In this document: positions 55,161-64,000 of the stretch, piece after piece
How positions within the stretch are numbered: the stretch's first letter is position 1
Layout of the letters: each line of letters opens with the position of its first letter
Origin: Dactylorhiza incarnata
Taxonomy: Eukaryota; Streptophyta; Magnoliopsida; Asparagales; Orchidaceae
Length of the DNA stretch: 64,000 bases
Reading direction: 5' to 3'
Assembly: GCA_033032865.1 (NCBI GenBank)
Contig: JAWHQI010000001.1
Span: 372,001-436,000, forward strand
The notes under the pieces: model-generated
What the model saw: the letters and a program-made list of their open reading frames with translations, nothing else
Told to the model about the DNA's origin: nothing
Database searches by the model: none
Program-made: the position numbers and the translations under genes

Positions 55161-55830
55161 TTTAGGCCCCATTTGGCGAGAATTTTTCAGTTCGGGCCCC
55201 AGATTTTGATCTAGATCCGGACCCTTGCGATTTTGACATGTGGCAGGCGAATTTGATGGGTTTATTTTTGTGGATAGAAAATACCTTTGTTTGTTTAACT
55301 TCAGCCTTTCCCTATGCCTGATTTTTGTCATTTTCATAGGTGATCATGTAACCGGAGCAGCCTTGTTATTGACTTCGTCGCCGACGCCGAGTAAGATCAC
55401 TCGAGTCTTCCTCCTCCATTTTCCCTTCAAAGCCCTTCTCTTTTTGACATCTTTTACTTTGAAAAGACTCTCTCAGATTTTACTTCAAAGCCCATCTCCC
55501 CATTTTACTGGAATTTCTGAGAGATTTTATGGAATAGCTGTGATGTCTCTGATTTTTCTGTAAAATCTGAGAGAAAAATCGAATATCACAACTATTTCAT
55601 GTAATATCTGAGATAAAATCAAATATTTTCAGATATTTTGTATAATATCTAAGATAAAATTAGAATATGTCAACTATTTTGTGTAATATCTCAGATAAAA
55701 CTCGAATATCTCAACTATTTCTATAATAGGTAGGCAAAAATTTGCATACAACTAAAATATCTCAAATACACATAATCTTGCGGATACAACTAGCATCTCC
55801 CAGATACAACTTGCATCTCTCAGATACAAT

Positions 55831-56562
55831 TTTTGGGATTTCTGATCGCGGAAGCGCAATCCACAGGAACAACTAAATACAGAGTCACAAGAAAATACGT
55901 ATTTCGCACAATTTTATTAGTACAATAAAATTAATAAGTACTTAAATTAAGAGATACAAATTCAAAAATATACTGCAGAAGAACTCTGACTACGAAAATC
56001 CGTAGGAGTAATATGAATTTGACTGCAATCCACAAAATGGACACACAAGATTCGTACCAGGACGAACATTCGTCGTCGTCAGACGACCAACCTCCGCCAC
56101 CACCACCGAGAAGAGATCCAAGTCAGGACTTGACTTTGCCGCGAACGCGTAGCCCGCCAACGTCACCACTTGTGCATAACCATCACCGCCTACGAGCATG
56201 CAACCATCGAGCACGACGCACCTTGCCGCAACCCGTGAATCTGACGTCTTGTCGCTGCCCGCACGCTTCCGCTCTTCGATGACGATACAGCCCGCAAATC
56301 GGATGTCGACGCTCACCGTCTCCTTCGGTCGTGCACTACCACTCTCCTCTTCAAGGACTTACCTATTTTTGATTTGTCTTTTGGTGTCTCCTTCAAGCTT
56401 TCCTCTCTCTCCTTTTATAAGGCCAATTCACATGTCTTAGCCACTTTCCAAGAAGCTTCCTCATTCAAAGCACATGGGCAGCTTGAAGAAAAGTCAGCAT
56501 TGACGGTCGGTAGGTGGGAAAGATGAAACATGTGAGTTTGACTATTCAAAACCAACTCAACA
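55831..56562 (-). repeat. Copia-3 LTR (3' LTR in element orientation)
   Basis: 732 bp; first bases TTTTGGGATT where the other LTR has TGTTGGGATT, so the terminal TG is mutated. Ends CTCAACA. Confidence 0.9.
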
Positions 56563-56580
56563 ATCACCACCTTGGTTTTG
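56563..56580 (-). promoter_or_regulatory. Polypurine tract of Copia-3
   Basis: AAAACCAAGGTGGTGAT on the minus strand before the LTR start TGTTGAG. Confidence 0.7.
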
Positions 56581-56584
56581 AATT

Positions 56585-57019
56585 TCAAACACCACATTCT
56601 GCACTAAGCATTATCTGCACGAAGTACTGTCTGCACGAAGCAATATCTGCACAAAACATCAATCTGCACAAAGCACCACCTCATGTCTGAGGCGTCAGCC
56701 GACTTGTCGCAAATCGAACTCTATCTCTGCTCTTGTTCACATGTGGGATGCCAACGCACCCAGATCGCAAAAGCTGACTCGCCGTACCCGAGTCACAGAA
56801 GGGCGATCCACTGCACCACCTCAACCATCCACCATATCAACCACAGAAATCATAGGTGTACCACCTCACACTATGGTCCCCATCAGTCGATACTACCGAA
56901 CTGCACAACCTTCATGAGCACGACAGACTCACATGTCACCGTCAGAACTCCTTTTCTTGCCACAAAGTTGCAGCCACCCAAGTCCAAACTACACAACGAT
57001 ATCAGATTCTTATGCAGCT
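56585..57019 (-). other. Copia-3 3' non-coding region with short repeats
   Basis: A roughly 20-bp repeat, ctgcac(g/a)aagca, in five copies at about 56,598-56,672, then sequence without recognisable pol motifs. Confidence 0.55.
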
Positions 57020-57270
57020 CACTACAACAAAACAGGTCTACCGCGGCGTTTTTTTATGCCTTTCGCGGCGTTTTTCAAGCGCCGCGGAAGCTTTCGCGGC
57101 GCTTGAAAAAACGCCGCAAAAGCGCCGCGGTAGAGACCGCCGCGAAAACTCGATGGCATTAGCGGCGTTTTATTTAAAAGCGCCGCCAAAAGTTTGCGGC
57201 ATTTTTTAAAAAAGCGCCGCTAAAGTTTGCGGCATTTTAAAAAAAAAACGCCGCCAAAGGTTGTGGATTT
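57020..57270 (+). mobile_element. CACTA transposon end with subterminal repeats
   Basis: CACTACAACAAAA at 57,020 is a classic CACTA tip, followed by gcggcgtttttt / aaaaacgccgc repeats in both orientations, typical of subterminal transposase-binding regions. The other tip is not seen; the sequence after about 57,270 is unrelated, so only one end remains. Confidence 0.8.
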
Positions 57271-57452
57271 AAAAAAAAAATAAAAACCGTCCAGCAAAGA
57301 CTGATCCATGAGATCCAATGCTAAACAGATTTTCAGCAGTTTATAAACTCAAAGTTTTCAGTGTTACGACGAACAACACAATTTCATAGATTATCCTCAT
57401 TTGCATATCAATGTATCAATGATTATTTGATCAACGTGTAGCAATCTCACTA
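57271..57452. other. Junction sequence between CACTA end and protease
   Basis: AT-rich, no motif recognised; may be what is left of pol or of the CACTA interior. Confidence 0.35.
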
Positions 57453-57827
57453 TCAACAATTAATAAAATGATCAATAGTTTCCGGCGGGGCATGTGTGCA
57501 CATGCATTTTGAAAGCAACGGGGATGCAGTATTTTGACTATTTTTTTCAACCTGCACCAGATGTACCCTCTCAAGCCTGCGCACCACCCCATCATGCATC
57601 CGTATGTCTACCGTCCCTGTGCCTGTAACCTCATAACCTGAGTCGTCACCCAAATAGACTGACCCAGTCGTCACCTCTAGAGAACTGAACATCGATGCAT
57701 CCAAGCATGTGTGTTGCGATGCACCAGAATCTAATATCCATCCGCTTTCAGATTCGTCATGATGACTCTCAGTGATGGTATAAAGACCATCACTCTCCAC
57801 TCCCAGATCTAGCGTCACCACACTCAC
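57453..57827 (-). pseudogene. Copia-3 protease fragment
   Basis: Aspartic protease of copia type: WILDSGASQHT gives the catalytic DSG, followed by GDDSGYEVTGTGTVDIRM and VHLVQVEKN. It is cut off after about 100 residues, before the pre-integrase zinc finger; the frame ends in unrelated residues. It lies in its normal place after gag. Confidence 0.8.
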
Positions 57828-57848
57828 ATCCTAGATGTCTCTAGAACT

Positions 57849-58600
57849 CTACACATGTTGTGGGCAATTTCTCCTGATGTAACCACTCTGTCTACAGTGG
57901 TAACAAATAACACCCTTCTTCGACGCCGGCCGATCACGTGCACCTCTCGATCCTCTGCCGAATGCTCTCCCCCTTCCATCTACCGCCAAAATATGCTCAG
58001 CCTCTGGAGTGGGGTCCTTCAGCATCTGATTGGACAATAATGTCGATGTGACCTCCTCTAGCCCCACTGTATCCTTCCCATACAGGAGCGTGATCACCAT
58101 GTGTTTAAAATACGGTGGGAGCGTGGTAAGAAGTAATATGACCTTATCTTCTTCCTCCACCTCCGCACCAACCACATACAATTGATTTAGAAGGTCGTTG
58201 AACACATTAAAGTGCTCCTGCAACTTGCCACCCTCCTGCATTTTCAGCCCATACAATCGTTGTTTAACAACAACCTTATGGTCAACGACTTGGCTAGATA
58301 CAATCTTTAAAACTTATCACAAAGCTTGCTTGCAGACTTCTCGACGCCAATGTTAAAAAGCACTTTGTCGTCAACGCACGTCCTGATGGCGCTAGTGACA
58401 CTCTCATCCAAGTCAATCCACTCCTCATGCTTCACATCAACATCCATTTTTTCTCGTCCCCGCAAAACCCGCATCAGCCCCTGCTCAACTAGCATATCTT
58501 TGGCGTAAATTTTTCCACAGACTAAAATTTCTGCTGCCATCGAACTTCTCCACCGAGTACCGAGCCAAAGTCGCATTCTTCACTGCTATAGTTGTCCTCC
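57849..58600 (-). pseudogene. Copia-3 gag pseudogene
   Basis: Two frames: 58,576-58,307 (KDMLVEQGLMRVLRG, EEWIDLDESVTSAIRTC) and, after a shift near 58,290, 58,256-57,849 (MYGLKMQEGGKLQEHFNVFN, LLTTLPPYFKHM). It ends in a zinc knuckle reading CYHCRQSGYIRRNC, where the usual His is Tyr. UBN2-type gag, nucleocapsid role by family. Confidence 0.85.
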
Positions 58601-58723
58601 GGTATGACTAGGAGATCCGATTAATTCAAGGTCGAATTTGAAAGGATGGGAAGAGGACCTAGTCGTTCACTACCGCAGTAAAATCTTTCCTCAAATGTTC
58701 AATAAGTCGCCTTACAGAACCTA

Positions 58724-58735
58724 GCTCTGATACCA
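58724..58735 (-). promoter_or_regulatory. Primer binding site of Copia-3
   Basis: TGGTATCAGAGC on the minus strand, two bases from the LTR end, matching the initiator tRNA-Met end. Confidence 0.9.
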
Positions 58736-58737
58736 CT

Positions 58738-59469
58738 TGTTGGGATTTCCGGTCGCGGAAGCGCAATCCCCAGGAACAACTAAATACAAAGTCATAAGAA
58801 AATACGTACTTCACACAATTTTATTAGCACGATAAAATTAATAAGTACTTAAATTAAGAGATTCAAATCCAAAAAAAATAATGCAGAAGAACTCGAACTA
58901 TGAAAATCCGCAGGAGTAATAAGAACTTAACTGCAATCCGCAAAACGAACGCACAAGATTCATACCAGAACGAACTTTCGTCGTCGTCAGACGACCAACC
59001 TCCGCCACCACCACCGAGAAGAGATCCAAGTCAGCACTTGACCTTGCCGCGAACGCGCAGCCCGCCAACGTAACCACTTGTGCATAACCATCACCGCCTA
59101 CGAGCATGCAACCATCGAGCACGGTGCACCTTGCTGCAGCCCGCGAATCTGACGCCTTGCCGCTGCCTACACGCTTCCGCTCTTCGATGCCGATGCAACC
59201 CGCAATCGGATGTCGACGCCCACCGTCTCCTTCGGCCGTGCACTGTCACTCTCCTCTTCAAGGTTTTACCTCTCTTTGGTTTGGTTTTTGGTGTCTCCTT
59301 CAAGTTTGTCTCACTCTCCTTTTATAAGGTCAATTCACAAGTCTTTGTCTCTTTCCAAAAATCTTCCTCATTTAAAGCACATGGGTGGTTTGAAGAAAAG
59401 TTCGCATTGACGGACGGTAGGTGGGAAAGATAAAACATGTGATTTTGACTATTCAAAACCAACTCAACA
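58738..59469 (-). repeat. Copia-3 LTR (5' LTR in element orientation)
   Basis: 732 bp, TGTTGGGATT to CTCAACA, same length as the other LTR with scattered substitutions. Confidence 0.9.
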
Positions 59470-59944
59470 ACAATTAGCATCTCTAAGACAAAAAACAGAA
59501 TTATCTCGGATGCAACAAAGTTTTCTCTTACTCAAATGGATTTTCTGGGAAACAACTTCATTATCTAACGAATATTCTCGCCAAAAAACTCTACACTACA
59601 AGAAATTATTTCTCCTTTGCATAACCCATCGACGTTGTAATGATAGCATTTATGGTTATTGTTGAGGAGATAGAGGGAAAATTTGACCGACCAAAAAATT
59701 GCCCGCATGAAAAAGGAGATAGGAGAGAAAATAGATATATACCGCGATACCACTTCTCTAAATCGCATGGGCCCGGACCTAATTCTAAATCCTGGTCCGG
59801 ACTGAAAAATTTCTCCCATTTGGCAGGATGACGGCTCTCCAAAGTGGCCCTACTCGAGGCCGAATGACATCACCCTAACCGGCAAAGGATAATTTCAATG
59901 CTCCACGTGTCATCCTAGGCTAGATGTGCAAGTTTCTGTATATA

Positions 59945-60136
59945 GGCTTCGTTTGGCGCGGCTTATTTCCTCCAGTGAGTGGGGTCAAAAACGCCGTTAT
60001 CTTAGATTGTATGTTTGGCAAGACAAAAGTTACGACCGATGCGAAGAAAATAAACTAGTTTTGAGCATAAAATGCATGAATTTTTTAGGTGAGGTCGGGC
60101 GTTCACGATTCATAACCACCGCGTCAAAACGAAGCC
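59945..60136 (+). mobile_element. MITE with 3-bp target duplication
   Basis: 192 bp. Tips GGCTTCGTTTGGCGCGG and, in reverse, GGCTTCGTTTTGACGCGG; ata on both sides (59,942-59,944 and 60,137-60,139). No coding capacity. Two related copies lie at 54,575-54,926. A 3-bp duplication suits PIF/Harbinger, but this is not firm. Confidence 0.7.
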
Positions 60137-60139
60137 ATA

Positions 60140-60316
60140 GCCTTATTGTTATTTTATATGTAATAGCTAATATAATATATCTCATTTTGATAGAAGATAA
60201 GAAGAGAAAACCCCGTTAATAATAATGTAATTAGTAAATAAGATAATATTTCTCATTTTATTCCTTCTCATTCATGTTATTTAATAATATATTATCTCAT
60301 TTTCAAGAGGAGAAAG
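60140..60316. other. AT-rich spacer
   Basis: No gene; rich in ttatctca/taatatat words. Confidence 0.5.
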
Positions 60317-60534
60317 TGTGAAATATTTTGTAGTCGGAAGAACACGTCAACCAACAGGAGAATAAGGACACCAAACGATGAACACAAGTATTCACAATTA
60401 ATAACTCTGGCAGCTAGTTACAAACAAACACGGCTGAATACAAGTTGCATCCAACTTGATTCACAACAGCCAATAGTAGGAAAGAACTTGGTCACGGACA
60501 AGGTCCGCTTCTCCTCCGGAGCACACCGCGCTGG

Positions 60535-60960
60535 TGATACTCGCTCCGATACTCGCTGCTCGCTACAGAAACTCGCTCCTCGCTACCGCCGGCGGTATCG
60601 CTAGCGTCGGGTGTTAGCTCTGCTACTCGCAAGCTCGTTGCTCGCACTCCAAGCTTCTCGCACGCTCGCCACGCGCCGCTTCCTTCAATACTCGCTAGCG
60701 CGAGCGCTATCACTAGCGTCGGGCGCTATCTCCCGAGTAGCTACTCGCACTCCCAGCTACTCGCAAGCTCGCTGCTCGCCGCTTCGCCTCTTGTCGCTAC
60801 CGCGCACGCTAGCACTAGTGCCGACTGTATCTCCACTACTCGCTACTCGCTCAAGGGAGCTGGCCGAACTTACTCCAAGTCCGATGCTCGCCTGCCGAAC
60901 TTACTCCAAGTCCGATGCTCGCCTGGTGGCGCTCTGGTATCTCTAACTCGCTCAAAGTTG
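60535..60960 (-). repeat. actcgc word array in Copia-4 LTR
   Basis: More than twenty copies of ctcgc, mostly actcgc or gctcgc, plus two tandem copies of aacttactccaagtccgatg at about 60,867 and 60,897. Confidence 0.75.
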
Positions 60961-61010
60961 ATGATATTCGCCAGATCCAGAATCGATACTCTTTAGAGGG
61001 GGGTACCCCT

Positions 61011-61020
61011 CTATTTATAG
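61011..61020 (-). promoter_or_regulatory. TATA box of Copia-4 LTR
   Basis: CTATAAATAG on the minus strand, about 60 bp inside the LTR start. Confidence 0.65.
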
Positions 61021-61076
61021 GCAAAACAAGGGGGGTGGCGAGTAGGAGCTAGCGCGGGCGCTAGCTCACTTCAATT

Positions 61077-64000
61077 CTAACACTCCCCCTTGAAGTGAGC
61101 TCCGGGAACAACTCCAAGCAACGAGCGAAGCCTCCGGAACGGCCCCGCAGATAGGGGCTTTGTGAATATATCCGCAAGGTTGTCTTCACTCCTCACATGC
61201 TCCACAGCGATCAAGCCACCCAGCACCTTCTCTCTGATGAAGTGATGCTCGATCTCTATGTGCTTGGTCCTTGCATGACATACTGGATTGGTTACCAGTT
61301 TCAATGCACTCTCGTTGTCCCCACGTAGCACAGTAGGTCCGCTGACCTCCTCGTCCACATCCTCCACTAGTCTCCTTAGCCAGACACACTCCTGAGCTGC
61401 TAAGGACGACGTCTTGTACTCGGCCTCCGTGGTAGAAAGGGAAATAGAGTCCTGCTTCTTGCTACACCACGAGATAACAGCTGCTCCACACAAGAACACG
61501 TAGCCTGACGTCGACTTACGATCATCAGCGTCACCTCCGTAATCTGCATCCGTGTACCCATGCAGCTTGAAGTCAGACTTCTCTTCATAGGATAACCCCA
61601 TCTCAAGGGTTCCCTTCACGTACTTCAGTATCCCTTTGGCTGCCTCCAGATGAGGCTTTCGCGGCTCCTGCATATACCGACTAACTCGGTCGACAGCAAA
61701 GGCGATGTCCGGCCTCGTGATAGTCAAGTAGATAAGACTCCCCATCAGCGCCCGAAAGATCTTTGGATCAGGAAGAATTCTACCTTCTTCCTTCCGAAGC
61801 TTCAGCCCATCCTCCAGAGGAACGGAACTGCTCTTCCCCTCCTTCATGCCGAATCTTTCGACGATCCTCTCGGCATACGCCCTCTGGGAAACATACAACC
61901 CGCCTCTTCTCTTCTCAACTTGGAGGCCAAGGAAATGGTGCAGTTCACCAAGATCCTTCATCTCAAAACGTATGGAAAGCTGTTGTCTCAGCGCCGCGAC
62001 CTCCTCAGGGTTGTTCCCTGTCACGATCATGTCGTCGACGTATAGCAGCACCAGCACGTGAAGACCTCCACTCTTGTTCATGAACATGCTGGAGTCTGAG
62101 TCTGAGGCATCGTAGCCGCAGAACTGCAAGTACTCCGCAATCTTCCCATACCAGGCTCTCGGCGCCTGTTTCAACCCGTAGAAGGCCTTCTTCAGCTTGC
62201 AGACATGATGTGGCTTAGACTTGGACACGTATCCAGGTGGTTGCACCATGAATATGTCCTTGTCTATCTCTCCGTACAGGAACGCATTCTTCACATCAAG
62301 CTGCCACAGCTTCCAACCTCGGCACGCGGCCAGAGCGATGATCGTCCTCACCGACGTCATCTTTGCGACAGGACTAAATGTCTCCTCGTAGTCCTCTCCG
62401 TAGGTTTGAGAGAAGCCTCGAGCGACAAGCCTCGCCTTGTACCGCTCCACTTCTCCATCAGCTCTCTTCTTAACCTTGTACACCCATTTGCAGGTGACAG
62501 GTTTGATGCTCTCCACCATGGGAACCGGGTCCCATGTCTCATTCTTCTCTAGGGCCTCCATCTCCTCGATCATGGCCGCGTCCCACTCCTTGATGCCAGC
62601 AGCATCCTCAAAGCAGGCAGGTTCCCTCTCATCGAGTGGTCCTGCGAAGAAGTAGGAAACCAAACTCACGAAGTTCCCCTCCTTATAGAGAGCAGGCGGA
62701 ACGATGGTTCGCTTCGACCTCCTCAAGGCTTGGCCACTATCTACCACTCCGGTAGACTCCTCTGCTTGAGCTCCTCTCCGAGCTCCCCTCTGAACTCCTC
62801 CTGAAGCGGTGCTCTCCCTGCTTCTTGAGTTCGTAGCTCCCCCTGAGCCAGAAGCTCCTCCTGAGCCAGATGCTCCTCCCGAGCCAGATGGCGATGGAGC
62901 ACTTGGAGATAACTCCAACTCCACAGTAGGGTCCTCAGTGACCCACTCTTCTTCCCTGCTCGCTTCTCCACTCTCCGGCAGCTCCACTGAAGAGACTCCC
63001 TGGTATGAGACCAGTTCGTCAAACACTACGTCACGCGAGACGACGAACTTGTGGGTCTGCGGATCCATGCACTTCCACCTCTTCTTCCGTTCATCGTAGC
63101 CGACGAAGATACACTTACTCACTTTCGGCTCCAACTTGGTTTTCTGAGCGTCCGGGACGTGCACGAAGCAGGTAGAACCGAACACCTTCATGTGACCCAC
63201 ATTGGGCTTCTCCCCGAACATGAGCTGGTGTGGAGACACCATCCTGTTAGGACTCAGAGGTAGCCTGTTGATCACATGAGTAGCACACGCCATTCCCTCC
63301 GCCCATAAGGCCTTGGGAATGCTCTTGGCATGTAGCCAACTCCTGGTAGTCTCCACCAGATGGCGGATCTTCCTCTCTGCCACCCCATTCTGCTGCGGGG
63401 TGTGAGCGCAGGAGAGCTCCCGCCGAATGCCGAACCTCCTGCAAAAAGAAGCAAACTCATTGGAGGTAAACTCCCCTCCATTGTCGCTTCTCAGCTTCTT
63501 CACTCTGCGGTCCAGCCTCCCCTCCACAAGCTCCTTCCACTCGAGGAACTTGTTGAAGACTTCTGATTTCTCTCTCAGAAAGTACACTCACGTATAGCAG
63601 GTGTAGTCATCCACCAGAACCAGCGCATACTTATTGCCTCCATAAGTAAGGGTGGCGCACGACCCCATCACGTCAGCATGTACGCACTCAAGAGGTGCCT
63701 TACACCTGGTCTCCGACTTGTCAAATGGAAGTCGATGTGACTTTCCATATTGGCATCCGTCGCACACATGGCCGTCGTCGTAGGAAGAGAGATGAGGCAG
63801 ACCACTCACTAGGCCCTTTGCCGCCATCATCTTCAGCTTGTCCATCCCCACATGACCCAGCCTCTCCTGCCAGATCACAGCGCTGCCGTTTGTCTTCAGC
63901 TTGTCCACGTAGGCATTTGCAGACAGAACATACAAATCCTTCACCCTTCTCCCGGTGAGCGTGACGTCAGCATCTACAGACGATAGGTTCTTCAAGAACT
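61077..64000 (-). pseudogene. Copia-4 pol (integrase, RT, RNase H) with one stop
   Basis: One frame from the right edge to the stop at 61,077-61,079. In order: pre-integrase zinc finger (WQERLGHVGMDKL, CDGCQYGK), integrase core (D in CVHADVMGSC, D in RSDNGGEF, E in GVAERKIRH), a Ser/Gly linker with a GGASGSGG-type repeat, reverse transcriptase (KARLVARGFSQ, LDVKNAFLYG, LYVDDMIVTG), RNase H (YTDADYGGD, STTEAEYK, DNESALKL). The only break seen is TGA at 63,588-63,590 between YT and VYFLREKSEV, where copia integrases normally have Trp (TGG). The open frame that resumes at the next codon (GTG, 63,587) is therefore not a separate gene. The last codons run into the LTR. Confidence 0.95.
61083..61097 (-). 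promoter_or_regulatory. Polypurine tract of Copia-4
   Basis: CACTTCAAGGGGGAG on the minus strand directly before the LTR start TGTTAG; it also codes the last residues of pol (HFKGE). Confidence 0.8.

Larger units (their letters stand above)
55831..59469 (-). mobile_element. Copia-3: Ty1/copia element with gag and protease only
   Basis: Two 732-bp LTRs (55,831-56,562 and 58,738-59,469), flanked by perfect acaat duplications (55,826-55,830 and 59,470-59,474). Minus strand by primer site and polypurine tract. Gag and protease are present; integrase, RT and RNase H are absent, and a CACTA transposon end lies in the gap. Confidence 0.9.
55161..59825. mobile_element. Non-autonomous DNA transposon with imperfect inverted repeats, split by Copia-3
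   Basis: Left end gagaatttttcagttcggg...cttgcgattt (about 55,177-55,235) matches, in reverse, the right end aaatcgcatg...ctgaaaaatttctc (about 59,759-59,815) over nearly 60 bp at roughly three quarters identity. Without Copia-3 it is about 1 kb, with no transposase. Outer tips (ggccccatttggc / tgccaaatgg) are worn and no target duplication is clear, so the superfamily is not assigned. Inside left of Copia-3 (about 55,560-55,830) are repeats of atctcagata/aatatct type. Confidence 0.55.
60317..61082 (-). repeat. 3' LTR of Copia-4
   Basis: About 766 bp on the minus strand from TGTTAGAATTG (61,082) to a probable TTTCACA end (60,317). TATA box at 61,011-61,020. The middle (60,535-60,960) is packed with actcgct/gctcgc words. 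Confidence 0.8.
60317..64000 (-). mobile_element. Copia-4: Ty1/copia element, 3' part (5' part outside window)
   Basis: 3' LTR at about 60,317-61,082, then pol reading away to the window edge on the minus strand. Gag, protease and the other LTR are outside. Pol is nearly intact, so this is a fairly young copy. Confidence 0.9.

Noticed and set aside
56683..57209. 159- and 117-residue plus-strand ORFs
   Set aside because: They cross the Copia-3 non-coding region and the CACTA end; composition follows the repeats.
62205..63099. Plus-strand ORFs of 72-115 residues
   Set aside because: Shadows of Copia-4 pol on the opposite strand.

Overview
The window is transposable-element sequence from a flowering plant, most likely a eudicot. 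The basis is the families present: Ty3/gypsy elements of the Athila, Tekay/Del and Tat types, several Ty1/copia elements with plant-type gag and tRNA-Met primer sites, a CACTA end and MITEs. I see no rRNA, tRNA or CRISPR, and no convincing intact host gene. All calls come from reading motifs, repeat ends and target-site duplications (TSDs) by eye; no alignment or database search was run.

Layout. From the left edge to about 52,260 the window reads as one old, broken Tat-type Ty3/gypsy element whose 5' part lies outside the window. Its visible parts are a decayed RNase H and integrase (9,359-11,013), a 90-bp tandem repeat (about 11,571-12,170), two antisense genes with predicted introns (gene A, 12,635-13,946 plus 40,848-41,101; gene B, 41,599-43,052 plus 51,243-51,464) and a 3' LTR (about 51,642-52,260). 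Later elements landed in it: (i) Athila element A (1 to about 9,358), itself split by the gag-only copia element Copia-1 (3,224-8,097, TSD gtatt); (ii) a Tekay/Del element cluster (13,947-40,847, TSD cccga) inside gene A, itself carrying a nearly intact Athila element B (17,512-30,517, TSD acgca) in one LTR; (iii) Copia-2 (43,053-51,242) inside gene B, with gag, protease and integrase but no visible reverse transcriptase. Taking the Tekay cluster or Copia-2 out in thought rejoins the reading frames of genes A and B across the insertion sites.

From 52,261 to 60,316 the sequence is AT-rich with small DNA transposons: a head-to-head MITE pair (about 54,575-54,926), a related MITE (59,945-60,136, TSD ata), and a larger inverted-repeat element (about 55,161-59,825) split by Copia-3 (55,831-59,469, TSD acaat). 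Copia-3 keeps gag and protease; a CACTA end lies where pol should be. From about 60,317 to the right edge is Copia-4 on the minus strand, with integrase, reverse transcriptase and RNase H in one frame broken by a single stop.

How the parts relate. The coding regions are retrotransposon gag/pol, nearly all disabled: CGA-to-TGA stops in Tekay, one stop and one frameshift in Athila B, one stop in Copia-4. The points most worth following are the antisense gene pair in the Tat element, a candidate 66-bp intron between gag and protease of the Tekay element, a short TTCGTCGAACG-type motif shared by LTRs of unrelated families, and the three-LTR rearrangement of the Tekay cluster.
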